From Streptomyces lienomycini (GTDB taxonomy: Bacteria; Actinomycetota; Actinomycetes; Streptomycetales; Streptomycetaceae): 64,000 nt of DNA. The translations under genes and the position numbers were made by a program. The notes under the pieces were generated by a model. It made no database searches and had not been told where the DNA came from. It worked only from the letters and a program-made list of their open reading frames with translations. Each line of letters begins with the position of its first letter. Positions within the stretch are counted from its first letter, which is position 1. The stretch is taken from assembly GCF_027947595.1 (NCBI RefSeq), contig NZ_CP116257.1:3286001-3350000 (forward strand), read 5' to 3'. Positions 50,953 to 59,984 of the stretch are shown in pieces.

Positions 50953-51595
50953 GGACGACCACCAACTCCTCCTCGTACTCGGCCAGGGACAGCAGCCCGC
51001 GCTGCCGCAGCCAGCGCTCCCGGCCCCGCACCACGGGACCGAACGCGATCCGCCGCCGCCGGGTCACCGCGGCCTTCAGGCCCGCCTCGCGCAGCAGCCC
51101 CTCGGTCCTCGCGGGGTCGCTGAGCGCCGACTGCACGAGCAGCAGCACACCACCGGGGCGCAGCAGGCCGGGCGCCTCCCGGCAGATCCGGTCCAGGACC
51201 ATGCGGCCGTCGTGACCCGCGTCCCAGGCCCGGGCCGCACCACGCGGCCGGCGGCCACCGGCCGGCGCGGGCACGTACGGCGGGTTGGCCAGCACCAGGT
51301 CGAACGACTCACCGCGTACGGGCGTGAAGAGGTTGCCGTGCCGGACACGGACCCGCAGTCCGGCCCGTGCGGCGTTGAGCCGTGCGGCGCACACCGCCCG
51401 CCACGACACGTCCACCGCCGTCACCCGGCCGCCCCGCAACGCCGCGGCCAGGGCGAGGGCGCCGGTACCGGTGCCCACGTCGAGCACGGCCGCGCCCGCC
51501 GGGAGCGACTCGTCGGACAGCGCCCCGGCCAGCAGGGCGGTGTCCTCCTGAGGGGCGTAGACGCCCGGTAGCACCATGAAATTCACGGAACCCAC
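50933..51595 (-). CDS. HemK-like class I SAM methyltransferase
   Basis: A 220-residue methyltransferase. The SAM site is VLDVGTGTGALALAAA, the acidic motif is VTAVDVS, and the NPPY motif (LVLANPPYVPAP) marks the HemK/PrmC and MTQ2-like group that methylates glutamine, adenine or protein N. It lies 12 bp after the haem-oxygenase-like gene and overlaps the CDGSH gene by 20 bp, so the three form an operon. The start is uncertain: GTG 51595, or ATG 51577 (MVLPGVYAPQ). Confidence 0.88.
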   Translation of the reverse strand: MGSVNFMVLPGVYAPQEDTALLAGALSDESLPAGAAVLDVGTGTGALALAAALRGGRVTAVDVSWRAVCAARLNAARAGLRVRVRHGNLFTPVRGESFDLVLANPPYVPAPAGGRRPRGAARAWDAGHDGRMVLDRICREAPGLLRPGGVLLLVQSALSDPARTEGLLREAGLKAAVTRRRRIAFGPVVRGRERWLRQRGLLSLAEYEEELVVVRAELPV

Positions 51596-51607
51596 GTACC
51601 CCGGCCG

Positions 51608-52639
51608 TCACGAAATATGGGAAATTTCCCCACGAGCACGGTGCGTCGCGGGCCGCGGTGTGCGCAGCGACGAGTGTCCCGCCCGCCAGTCGGCGAGCAG
51701 CCGGGCGCCGAAGCGGTCGTCGAGGTACCCGGTGGCGTCGATGCCGAACACGACGTCCGCCGCGAGCCCCGGTTCCTGCTCCAGCAGGCCGTCGATCACC
51801 TCGTGCCGCACGATCTGCTCGTGCACCGCGTCGGCCTCGACGTGCTCGTCGTAGAAGTGCTCGGCGGCAGGCCCGGCCCCGGTGCGGCGCATCGCCTCGG
51901 CGAGCCGCCTCGAACCGGGCGACGAGGTGATCTCCACCGCCGCGAAGTGCCCGACCAGCGCGCCCCGCAGGGACCGGTGCAGGCCGAACAGCGACATCAT
52001 GTTCACCGTGGCCAGACACTCGGCCGAGGCCGCGTCGAGATGGCACCCGTACGTGGTGTCCAGGCCCAGGTCGGTCATGAGGTCGGCGAACAGCCGGGCG
52101 TGCACCCGGTCGGCGCGGCCGCCCCCGTACTCGTCGAACTCGACCGCGGCCATCGCCGCCTTCGCGCGCCCCCACAGCCGCGGCAGCACCCAGGCGTGCG
52201 GGTCGGCCTCCTTCAGGTGGTACAGGGAGCGCTGGGCGGCGTACTCGCGCAGCTGCCACAACTCGCCCTCGTCCCGCAGGAAGTGGCTGACGCCCTCACC
52301 GCGGACGGGTTCGACGAGCAGCGCCCCGACCGCGTCCGCCACGCTCCCGTGCACCGGGGTGTCGGTTCGCAGGGCGGACAGGAAGCGCCGCTCCAGAGCG
52401 GCTCGGACGCGCAGCAGGCCGGGGTCCCACTCGAGGTCGGGGCAGACGCCCGCGAAACCCCGGTAGTGCAGCTCGTAGCACTGGTACAGGGCGAGCTGGA
52501 GATCGTCGCCGTACACGGGCGCGGCGGCGACGGCCCCAGGGGCCGGCAGCGCACCCGTGCCGAGCAGATAGGCGCCGACGGCCCCGGAGACCGGGCCCCG
52601 GGCCGTCGGCGGCTGTGGTCCTTCACGGTCGTACTCCAT
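51608..52639 (-). CDS. Haem-oxygenase-like diiron/iron redox enzyme (HDO type)
   Basis: A 343-residue all-helical protein of the haem-oxygenase-2 / iron-containing redox enzyme family. Candidate metal ligands are in QCYELHYRGFAG (Glu, His), in VGHFAAVEITSSP and in FYDEHVEADAVHEQIVRHE (Glu and His repeated). Relatives such as UndA and SznF use a labile diiron site for N-oxygenation or decarboxylation; haem binding is not implied. With the methyltransferase and the CDGSH protein it forms a compact set that may build or modify a small molecule. ATG 52639 has a weak ribosome site. Confidence 0.82.
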   Translation of the reverse strand: MEYDREGPQPPTARGPVSGAVGAYLLGTGALPAPGAVAAAPVYGDDLQLALYQCYELHYRGFAGVCPDLEWDPGLLRVRAALERRFLSALRTDTPVHGSVADAVGALLVEPVRGEGVSHFLRDEGELWQLREYAAQRSLYHLKEADPHAWVLPRLWGRAKAAMAAVEFDEYGGGRADRVHARLFADLMTDLGLDTTYGCHLDAASAECLATVNMMSLFGLHRSLRGALVGHFAAVEITSSPGSRRLAEAMRRTGAGPAAEHFYDEHVEADAVHEQIVRHEVIDGLLEQEPGLAADVVFGIDATGYLDDRFGARLLADWRAGHSSLRTPRPATHRARGEISHIS

Positions 52640-52694
52640 GCGGCGCGAGTACCCGGCGAGCGCCGTGGCACCCGCGCCCGTGCGCGGCGGCGCG

Positions 52695-52874
52695 TCAGTC
52701 TCCCTCGGCGTCCTCCTGGACCCCGGGGTTCGGCGAGGTGGCGTCCCCCGCCTCGCCCCGGTGCTCTCCCTCGTCGGACTCCGCGTCGCGGGGCCTGTCC
52801 TCCTCGATCTCGCGCAGGACCTCCTCGACGGCGGTCTCGGGCTGCTTGTGGTCGTGCTCGCCGTTCCGGGACAA
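52695..52874 (-). CDS. Small acidic protein with TTG start
   Basis: A 59-residue protein beginning MSRNGEHDHKQPETAVEEVL and ending GVQEDAEGD; about a third of residues are Asp/Glu. No hydrophobic segment. The TTG start at 52874 has GAGGAG 7 nt upstream, and codon use is coding-like. It lies between the Ppx gene and the oxidase gene on the same strand. Function unknown. Confidence 0.65.
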   Translation of the reverse strand: MSRNGEHDHKQPETAVEEVLREIEEDRPRDAESDEGEHRGEAGDATSPNPGVQEDAEGD

Positions 52875-52991
52875 CGGGTTCTCCTCTCCTCGCGGGTTCG
52901 CTCTCGGGTTCTCGAGTCCGCCTCGTACGGTCTGCGCCGTTCGCGCGGCTCGTGGATCTCGTGCGGTCCACGGTCGTCTCGACGTGGACGG

Positions 52992-54002
52992 TCAGTTCGA
53001 CGTGGACGCCAGGCGCAGCGGCGCCGGTGCCGGGGGAGCGGCCTCGTCGCTGCGGCGGACGACCTCGGCCCACCAGGACGGGCCGTCCTCGATGTGGCGC
53101 AGCAGGACACCTTCGCGGATCGCCCAGGGGCAGAGCGTCACCGAGTCGAGACCCGTCAGCTTCATCGCCGTGTGCCCGACGACGGCGCCCGCCAGACTCT
53201 GCGCCGAGCGGGGCGCGGAGATGCCGGGCAGCCGGGCCCGCTCGGCGGCGGACAGGGCGGCCAGCCGGCCGACGGCGTCCCCCAGGTCGGAGCAGAGCAT
53301 GCGCCGCACCATGAAGGGCCCGTGCCGGCCGGGCGGCGCTCCGCACAGCCGCCCCAGCTGCTGGAAGGTCCGCGAGGTGGCCACGGCGGTGCGCGGCCCC
53401 TCCCAGCGGATCCGTGCCGCCGCGTCCCGCAACTGGTGGCGGACCTTGCGGCGCAGCGCCCGGAGCTGGTCGGGCGAGGCGGGGTCCTGGCCGCCCGCGA
53501 GGAACTCGTGGGTCAGCCGGGCCGCCCCCAGCGGCAGCGAGGCCACGAAGCCGGGCAGCCGGCCACGCCCGAACGCGATCTCCAGCGAGCCGCCGCCGAT
53601 GTCGAGCAGGGCGAGCGGCCCCGCCCGCCAGCCCATCCAGCGCCGCGCCCCGAGGAACGTCAGCTCCGCCTCGACCTCGCCCGGCAGGGTGCACAGCGGC
53701 ACGCCGGTACGGGCCCGGACCGTGCGCAGCACCTCCTGGCGGTTCGGTGCGGCGCGCACCACGGCGGTCGCGAAGGCCAGGGGGCCGGAGGCCCCCCACC
53801 GGTCCGCGGTCCTGCCCGCGTCGGCGACCGCCGACACGAGCCGCTCCACGGCCTCCTCGGGGACCGGACCGCCCGGCCTCACCTGCTCCGACAGCCGCAG
53901 CCGCCACTTCGCGGTGTGCACCGGCAGCGGGACCCCGCCCTCGGCGTCCGCCACCATGAGCCGAACCGTGTTCGACCCCACATCCACCACGCTGATCCGC
54001 AT
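52992..54002 (-). CDS. Ppx/GppA phosphatase family protein
   Basis: A 336-residue protein of the ASKHA fold. It starts with VVDVGSNTVRLMVAD (phosphate 1) and has LLDIGGGSLEIAFG (phosphate 2). Members hydrolyse polyphosphate or pppGpp; the Streptomyces paralogues are often poorly active. It ends with ICP-like WAIREGVLLR. It starts 30 bp after the ABC exporter and may belong to the same transcript, though its role in export is not obvious. Confidence 0.92.
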   Translation of the reverse strand: MRISVVDVGSNTVRLMVADAEGGVPLPVHTAKWRLRLSEQVRPGGPVPEEAVERLVSAVADAGRTADRWGASGPLAFATAVVRAAPNRQEVLRTVRARTGVPLCTLPGEVEAELTFLGARRWMGWRAGPLALLDIGGGSLEIAFGRGRLPGFVASLPLGAARLTHEFLAGGQDPASPDQLRALRRKVRHQLRDAAARIRWEGPRTAVATSRTFQQLGRLCGAPPGRHGPFMVRRMLCSDLGDAVGRLAALSAAERARLPGISAPRSAQSLAGAVVGHTAMKLTGLDSVTLCPWAIREGVLLRHIEDGPSWWAEVVRRSDEAAPPAPAPLRLASTSN

Positions 54003-54032
54003 GAGGGCAACAGGTACCCATTCGCGGGCCGG

Positions 54033-56855
54033 TCAGGCCAGTTGCCGCCGCACCAGCTCGTGCAGCCGGCCCCCGGTGTCGGCGAGCAGCTCGGCCGGCG
54101 GGCCCTGCTGGGCGACCCTGCCGTCCTCCATGACGATCACGCGGTCGGCGTCCAGCACCGTGGACAGACGGTGCGCGATCACGACGCGGGTGGCGCGGAG
54201 CGCCTTGGTGGACTCGATCACCGTGCGCTGGGTCTCGTTGTCCAGGGCGCTGGTCGCCTCGTCGAAGAAGAGGACACGCGGTCGGCGGATCAGCGCCTGC
54301 GCGATCATCAGCCGCTGCCGCTGGCCCCCGGAGACCGCCCCGCTGCCCGACACGATGGTGTGCAGGCCCATCGGCATCCGCCTGATGTCGTCCGCGAGCC
54401 CCGCCATCTCGGCCGCCGCCATCGCCTCCTCGGGCGTGTACGGCTCGGTGCCGCAGATGACGTCCAGGATCGAGCCGGTGAACGGCTGCGCGTGCTGGAG
54501 CACCACCCCGCACTGCCGGCGCACCGCCGACCGGTCCAGCGCGGCCAGGTCCTGTCCGTCGTACAGGACGCTGCCCGACAGCGGCCGGTCGAAGCCGATC
54601 AGCAGCCGCAGCAGGGTCGACTTGCCGCAGCCGCTGGGGCCGACGACCGCCACGAACTCGCCGGGACGCACCTCGAACGACACGTCGTCCAGGACCGGCG
54701 GACCGTCGTCGGTGTACCGGAAGGACAGCCTGCGCGCCTCGACCGCCCCCGACAGCGGTCCCGGACGGGTGCTCGCCGTCCGCACCTCGGGCGCGGCGTC
54801 CAGGACCGGCCGGATCTCCTCGAACAGCGGCAGCGCCGCCACCCCCGACACGAACGCGCCGGTCAGCTGGGTGACCGAGGTCAGCAGCATCGTCACCGAG
54901 GCGTTGAAGGTGAGGAACTCCGCCGCCGACATCGAGCCCCGCGCCGGACCGGCGAGCAGCATGAACATCAGCAGCGTGCACAGCGGCAGGTAGACCGCGC
55001 CGAGGACCGCGTTCAGGTTCTTGATCCGGCCCGCGCGCCGCTGCAGTTCACGGCTGTGCGCGAACCGCTCCGCCCACGCCGCGTAGGCGTAGTTCTCGGC
55101 GGCCGCCACCCGCAGCTTGGGCAGCCCGCTCAGTGTCTGGAACGCCTGGTTGTTCAGCTTGTTGGTGAGCTTGACCAGCCGCCGCTGCCAGCGCACCTGC
55201 CACAGTCCGAGCCCCAGGAACACCCCGGCGACGACCACCAGCACGCCGATCGCCGCGAGCGCCATCGGCACGCTGTACCAGAGCAGCAGCCCCAGGTTCA
55301 TCACCCCGACCGTCACCGACTGGACGACCGTCGGGCCGACCCCCGCGAGGAGTCTGCGGATCGCGCTGACGCCCATGGCCGCGCTCGCCAGCTCGCCGGT
55401 GGAACGCTCGGTGAAGAACCCCGTCGGCAGCCGCAGCAGCCGGTCCCACACGGCAGGCTGGAGCGTCGCCTCGATCCGGCCCTCCAGGCGCAGGATGGTG
55501 AGGTTCTGCACCAGCATGAAGGCCGCCGCGACGACGCTGCTCAGCATCACCGCGAGGCACACCTGCGCGATCAGCCCGGTCTGCGCCGTCGGCACGAACT
55601 CGCCGAGCACCCGGCCCGTGGCGATCGGCACCAGCGCTCCGAGCGCCACCGTCACCAGACCGGCGAGCAGCAGGGACGTCAGGTCCCGGCGCGTGCCCGC
55701 CAGGCAGAACCGCAGCAGCCGCAGCGGACCGAGCCGGCGATCCGGCAACGGCCGGTAGAACATCACCGCGCGCGGCTCGAACTCCCCGGCGTTCGCCTTC
55801 TCCACCGGCGTCTCCCGACCGGTCGCCGGATGCACGGCCGCATAACCGCCGCGCCGCCACAGCAGCGCCACCGGCGCCCCCGACAGGGTGCGGTGCCCGA
55901 CCAGCGGCCCCACGTCGTCGCGCCACCAGCGGTCCTCCAGCCGCACCGGCCTGGTCCGCACGCGCGAGGCGAGCGCGATGCGCTCCACCGGGTCGAGCCG
56001 GTCGCTCTCCGCGTTGCCCGTGCCCGGCTCGGCCAGCGGAATCCCGGCGGCGCCGGCGACCAGCCTGCAGGCCGCGTACGTGGCGTCGGCGTCGGCTGCC
56101 GTGGTGCGCCCCGCCGAACGCTTGCCGAGGGAGGCCAGCAGCGTCCGGTCGGCCTGCGCGCGCACCGCCTCACCGGCCTTGATACCGGCCGCCGTCCGGG
56201 TCTCGTGGGTGCGCTCCACCTGCTCGATCCACCGGTCCAGGGTGGTCAGCAGCCGGTACTGCTGGTCGACCAGGCTCTGCCACAGCGCCGGGTCCATCAG
56301 CAGGTCGGAGGCCGCCTCCTCGCCGTAGACCGCGCCGTACCGCACGCTGCCCGGCGGGACCTGCATCCAGAACACGTCGTCGTCCGTGGGCGCCGCGGCC
56401 CGGTCGGAAGCCATCGGCGCCTGGAACAGCACGGTCAGACCGCGGCCCACGCCGAGCGCGAGGGCGTACTCCAGCGGACTGGTCGTCGGCGGCACGTACC
56501 GCGGGTTGCCGTACGCGTCGTACGACCACGTCTGCGTGTGCGCCGGCTGGTACAGCTCGCGCAGTCCGATGCGGTGCACCACGCAGTCCCGCAGCGGACG
56601 CGCCACCAGCGTGTGCTGCGGACCGGCGACCGGCCCGAGCAGCACCGAGCCCGCCTCCAGGCGCCCCAGGTGGTGCCAGTGGCCCTGCTCCCCGGCGTCG
56701 ACCGCGAACAGGTCCACCGCGCCGGACACCACCAGCCACAGCACCTGCGGCCCCTCCAGGTCCAGCCGGTTGGACCCGGCGCAGTCGACGCGCGTGCCCA
56801 GCGCGCCGAGCGCCCCGAGGACGAGGTCGCCCTGTTCCTCCCGTACGGTCGTCAT
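54033..56855 (-). CDS. NHLP-type ABC exporter, permease/ATPase without peptidase
   Basis: A 940-residue protein. Residues ~1-150 resemble a cyclic-nucleotide-like sensor domain (LVVSGAVDLFAV, LGRLEAGSVLLGPV). Residues ~370-660 are the ABC transmembrane domain and ~690-940 the ATPase with Walker A GPSGCGKST, signature VSGGQRQRL and Walker B VLFFDEATSALD. No C39 peptidase. It matches the NHLM bacteriocin-export second ABC component. It starts 1 bp after the stop of the peptidase-ABC gene. The two may form a heterodimer for peptide export. Confidence 0.92.
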   Translation of the reverse strand: MTTVREEQGDLVLGALGALGTRVDCAGSNRLDLEGPQVLWLVVSGAVDLFAVDAGEQGHWHHLGRLEAGSVLLGPVAGPQHTLVARPLRDCVVHRIGLRELYQPAHTQTWSYDAYGNPRYVPPTTSPLEYALALGVGRGLTVLFQAPMASDRAAAPTDDDVFWMQVPPGSVRYGAVYGEEAASDLLMDPALWQSLVDQQYRLLTTLDRWIEQVERTHETRTAAGIKAGEAVRAQADRTLLASLGKRSAGRTTAADADATYAACRLVAGAAGIPLAEPGTGNAESDRLDPVERIALASRVRTRPVRLEDRWWRDDVGPLVGHRTLSGAPVALLWRRGGYAAVHPATGRETPVEKANAGEFEPRAVMFYRPLPDRRLGPLRLLRFCLAGTRRDLTSLLLAGLVTVALGALVPIATGRVLGEFVPTAQTGLIAQVCLAVMLSSVVAAAFMLVQNLTILRLEGRIEATLQPAVWDRLLRLPTGFFTERSTGELASAAMGVSAIRRLLAGVGPTVVQSVTVGVMNLGLLLWYSVPMALAAIGVLVVVAGVFLGLGLWQVRWQRRLVKLTNKLNNQAFQTLSGLPKLRVAAAENYAYAAWAERFAHSRELQRRAGRIKNLNAVLGAVYLPLCTLLMFMLLAGPARGSMSAAEFLTFNASVTMLLTSVTQLTGAFVSGVAALPLFEEIRPVLDAAPEVRTASTRPGPLSGAVEARRLSFRYTDDGPPVLDDVSFEVRPGEFVAVVGPSGCGKSTLLRLLIGFDRPLSGSVLYDGQDLAALDRSAVRRQCGVVLQHAQPFTGSILDVICGTEPYTPEEAMAAAEMAGLADDIRRMPMGLHTIVSGSGAVSGGQRQRLMIAQALIRRPRVLFFDEATSALDNETQRTVIESTKALRATRVVIAHRLSTVLDADRVIVMEDGRVAQQGPPAELLADTGGRLHELVRRQLA

Positions 56856-56856
56856 C

Positions 56857-59079
56857 TCACCGCTCCCCGACCAGCGCCGCGTACGCGCCACCGCGCGCCA
56901 CCAGCTCCTCGTGCCGCCCGCGCTCCACCACCGTGCCGTGCTCCAGGACGACGATCTCGTCGCTGTCCCGTACGGTGCTGAGCCGGTGCGCGATCACCAC
57001 GCAGGCGCAGCCGCGCCGGCGCAGGTTGTCCATGACCACCAGCTCGGTCTCCGCGTCCAGCGCACTGGTCACCTCGTCCAGCACGAGGACGCTGGGCCGG
57101 CGCACCAGCGCCCGCGCGATCTCCAGGCGCTGGCGCTGCCCGCCGGAGAAGTTCCGGCCGTCCTGCTCGACCCGGCTGTGGACGCCGCCCGGCCTGCGCG
57201 TCACCACGTCGTACAGCGCGGCGTCCCTCAGCGCCTCCACCACGGCGTCGTCGGGGATCGACGGGTCCCACAGCGCCACGTTGTCGCGCACCGAGCCCTC
57301 GAACAGGAACACGTCCTGGTCGACGAAGGAGACGGAGGACGCCAGCGCCCCGCGCGGGATGTCGTCGAGCCGCTGCCCGTCCACGCGGATCACCCCGTCC
57401 CAGGGCGCGTACAGGCCCGAGATCAGCCGCGACACCGTCGACTTGCCGCTGCCCGAACCGCCCACCAGCGCCACCTGCTGCCCCGGCCCGACGGTCAGGT
57501 CGAAACCGGTCAGCAGCGGCTCGTCGAGCGGGTTGTAGCCGAAGGACACGTTCTGCAACTCGACGTGGCCGCGCAGCCGGCGGGTCGAGTCGGCGCCGCC
57601 CGGGCGGTCGTAGAGCGGGTCCGCCCGGAAGTTCTCCACGTCCTTCAGCCGGGCCACGTCGGCCGCGAAGTCCTGGATGCGGCCCGCGACGCCGTTGAGC
57701 CGGGTCAGCGGGGCCGTGAAGCGGACCACCAGGGCCTGGAAGGCGACCAGCAGACCGACCGAGATGTGGCCCTCCACCGCGCGCATGCCGCCGATCCACA
57801 GGATCAGCCCGCTGTTCAGCGTCGCGAGCGTCGGCGCGACCACGCCCAGCCAGGCGCTCGGCACCCCGAGCCGCTGCTGCTCCTCCAGCGTGGTGGCGTG
57901 CTGCCCGGCCCACTTGCGGAAGTAGCCGTCCTCGCCGCCGGTCGCCTTCATCGTCTCGATCAGCTGGAGGCCGGTGTACGCGGTGTTGGTCAGCCGCGCC
58001 GTGTCCGCCCGCAGCTTCGCCGTACGGGTCGCGCGCAGCCGGATCACCACCCGCATCGCGAGGATGTTGAGCAGCGCCACACCGATGCCGACGAAGGTGA
58101 GCTGCGGGTCGTACGTGTACAGCAGCACGGCGTACAGGACGACCACGATCGCGTCCACGCCCGCCGCGGCGAGGTCGCGGGCCAGCGTCTCGGCGACCGC
58201 GTCGTTGGACTGGAGGCGCTGCACCAGGTCGGCGGGGCTGCGCTGGGAGAAGAAGGTGACCGGAAGCCGCAGCAGGTGCCGCAGGAAGCGGGCGCTGGAC
58301 AGGGTCGAGGAGATGATGCGGCCGTGCAGGAGGTTGGCCTGTTGCAGCCAGGTCAGCACCACCGTGAGCAGCACACAGGCGCCCATCGACGCGAAGAGCA
58401 CGCCGAGCAGCGAGGTCTGCCCGCCGATCAGGAACAGGTCGATGTAGGTACGGCTGAGCGCGGGGACCGCCGCGCCGACCGCCACCAGGAGCAGGCTCGC
58501 CAGCACGGCCGCGGGCAGCGTGCCCGCGGTGCCGCGCAGCCGGGCGGGCATCGCGCCGAGCACACCGGGCCTGCGGCCGCCGCGGGTGAAGCCGTCGCCG
58601 GGCACCATGGTCAGCACGACCCCGGTGAAGCTGCCGTCGAACTCCTCCAGGGACACGAAACGGCGGCCCTTGCCCGGGTCGTTGACGAACACCCCGCGCC
58701 GCCCGAACCGGCGGCCCATGCCGTCGTAGACGACGTAGTGGTTGAACTCCCAGAAGAGGATGGCCGGTGCCGTCACCTCGGCGAGCGCGGCCAGGTCCAT
58801 CTGCATGCCCTTGGCCGTGAGCCCGTACCTCCGCGCGGCCTTCAGCAGGTTGCTGGCGCGCGACCCGTCACGGGAGACACCGCAGGCGATGCGCAGCTCC
58901 TCCAGCGGGACATGCCGGCCGTAGTGCCCCAGCACCATCGCCAGGGAGGCGGCGCCGCACTCCACGGCCTCCATCTGCAACACGGTCGGCGTACGGACGG
59001 TCTTCGCGCGGCCCTTGGGCACGCCGCGCCCGGGCGGGGCGGCGCGGCGTCTGCCCCGGGTCTCCTGTGCGGTGCTCAC
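56857..59079 (-). CDS. Peptidase-containing ABC exporter (PCAT, C39)
   Basis: A 740-residue protein with an N-terminal C39 peptidase: Cys41 (EAVECGAASLAM), His114 (FNHYVVYDG) and Asp134 (VNDPGKG) form the catalytic triad. The transmembrane domain (~190-470) and the ATPase (Walker A GGSGSGKST, FSGGQRQRL, VLVLDEVTSALD) follow. It would cut a precursor after GG and export the core. GTG start at 59079 overlaps the HlyD stop by GTGA. The obvious substrate is the GG peptide 900 bp upstream. Confidence 0.95.
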   Translation of the reverse strand: MSTAQETRGRRRAAPPGRGVPKGRAKTVRTPTVLQMEAVECGAASLAMVLGHYGRHVPLEELRIACGVSRDGSRASNLLKAARRYGLTAKGMQMDLAALAEVTAPAILFWEFNHYVVYDGMGRRFGRRGVFVNDPGKGRRFVSLEEFDGSFTGVVLTMVPGDGFTRGGRRPGVLGAMPARLRGTAGTLPAAVLASLLLVAVGAAVPALSRTYIDLFLIGGQTSLLGVLFASMGACVLLTVVLTWLQQANLLHGRIISSTLSSARFLRHLLRLPVTFFSQRSPADLVQRLQSNDAVAETLARDLAAAGVDAIVVVLYAVLLYTYDPQLTFVGIGVALLNILAMRVVIRLRATRTAKLRADTARLTNTAYTGLQLIETMKATGGEDGYFRKWAGQHATTLEEQQRLGVPSAWLGVVAPTLATLNSGLILWIGGMRAVEGHISVGLLVAFQALVVRFTAPLTRLNGVAGRIQDFAADVARLKDVENFRADPLYDRPGGADSTRRLRGHVELQNVSFGYNPLDEPLLTGFDLTVGPGQQVALVGGSGSGKSTVSRLISGLYAPWDGVIRVDGQRLDDIPRGALASSVSFVDQDVFLFEGSVRDNVALWDPSIPDDAVVEALRDAALYDVVTRRPGGVHSRVEQDGRNFSGGQRQRLEIARALVRRPSVLVLDEVTSALDAETELVVMDNLRRRGCACVVIAHRLSTVRDSDEIVVLEHGTVVERGRHEELVARGGAYAALVGER

Positions 59080-59882
59080 GGCAGCAGCCAATCGACGGGA
59101 CGCCGGTCGGCCAGCCGGATGGAGCCCGCGGCCAGGGTCATGGAGGTCAGCTCGAACGGCGGCCCGTCGGCCGAGGACCACTCGTAGCCGCTCCTGGTGG
59201 ACGTCGATTCCGCCAGTTCCACCGTCACGGCGACCGGCCTGCCGTCCTTGGTGAACTGCTCGCCGAGCGCGCCGTCCCCGAGGAACGCACCGATCGTCTG
59301 AGCCGACTGGGCCGAGCGGTCCACGGACTTCACCTCGCCGTGCAGGACGCCGTACCGCTGCGTCGGCACCGACTGCACGGTCAGGTCGACGGAGGCGTGC
59401 GCGGGGATGGCGGCCGCGCTCTCGGCGGGCACGTAGACGGTGGCGCGGAGCGGATCGTCGGCGTGGGCGACCTTCTCCACCGAGGCGACGTTCGCGCCGG
59501 TGGCGATGATCTGCCCGACGGTGGCGGCGAGGCCGCTGACCCGGCCGGCGTCGACCGAGCGGACCACGGTCTCGCCCTCGGAGGTGCGGACCTTCAGCAC
59601 CGGGGCGTCGGCGGCCAGCCGCTGACCGGGGCGCGCGAGGACCGCGGTGACCTGCCCCGCGACGGGACTCTGCAGCAGGTAACTGCCCTGCCCGTGGGTG
59701 AGGACGGCGGGGGCGGCGACCGTGGAGGTCACCGAGCCGCCCACCGCCCACACGGACGCGGCGGCCATCGCGACCACGGTCACGGACAGCGCCAGCCAGC
59801 CCTGCGGGCGGGCGAAACGCACCGGGAGGTCGAGCCCCTCCGGTGACTGGAGTTTGGTGAGGGCCTGTTGGCGGAACTGCAC
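59076..59882 (-). CDS. HlyD-family export adaptor (NHLP type)
   Basis: A 268-residue protein: a short cytoplasmic lead (QFRQQALTKLQSPEGLDLPV), one transmembrane helix (LALSVTVVAMAAASVWAVGG) and an extracytoplasmic part with a lipoyl-like LQSPVAGQVTAVLARPGQ and beta-barrel. HlyD adaptors link ABC exporters to their outlet; in Gram-positives they probably help release. Start taken as GTG 59882 by likeness to relatives; a TTG at 59927 would add 15 residues. It is next to the peptide gene. Confidence 0.9.
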   Translation of the reverse strand: MQFRQQALTKLQSPEGLDLPVRFARPQGWLALSVTVVAMAAASVWAVGGSVTSTVAAPAVLTHGQGSYLLQSPVAGQVTAVLARPGQRLAADAPVLKVRTSEGETVVRSVDAGRVSGLAATVGQIIATGANVASVEKVAHADDPLRATVYVPAESAAAIPAHASVDLTVQSVPTQRYGVLHGEVKSVDRSAQSAQTIGAFLGDGALGEQFTKDGRPVAVTVELAESTSTRSGYEWSSADGPPFELTSMTLAAGSIRLADRRPVDWLLP

Positions 59883-59933
59883 GACTGACGTACCCCGGGC
59901 TCGATGAGAACGGCCGAAGAAGGACAACGGCCG

Positions 59934-59965
59934 AAAAGTCCCGGAGCCTGGCCGGCTCCGGGACT
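59934..59965 (-). terminator. Rho-independent-like terminator between peptide and export genes
   Basis: AGTCCCGGAGCC pairs with GGCTCCGGGACT (12 bp) around 5 nt, followed on the minus strand by TTTT. It lies 19 bp past the peptide stop and before hlyD. It would make a short abundant peptide mRNA with partial read-through into the exporter genes. Confidence 0.85.
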
Positions 59966-59984
59966 CAGCGACGCAAGGGCGCGA

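Noticed and set aside
51608..52639. True haem oxygenase
   Set aside because: The length (343) and the ligand pattern fit the wider diiron haem-oxygenase-like group; there is no haem-uptake gene or iron box nearby.
52638..56981. 1447-residue plus-strand open frame opposite the exporter and Ppx genes
   Set aside because: It is an uninterrupted antisense frame caused by codon bias; its sequence is His/Arg/Gln-rich with no motif, while the minus strand encodes complete ABC and Ppx proteins.
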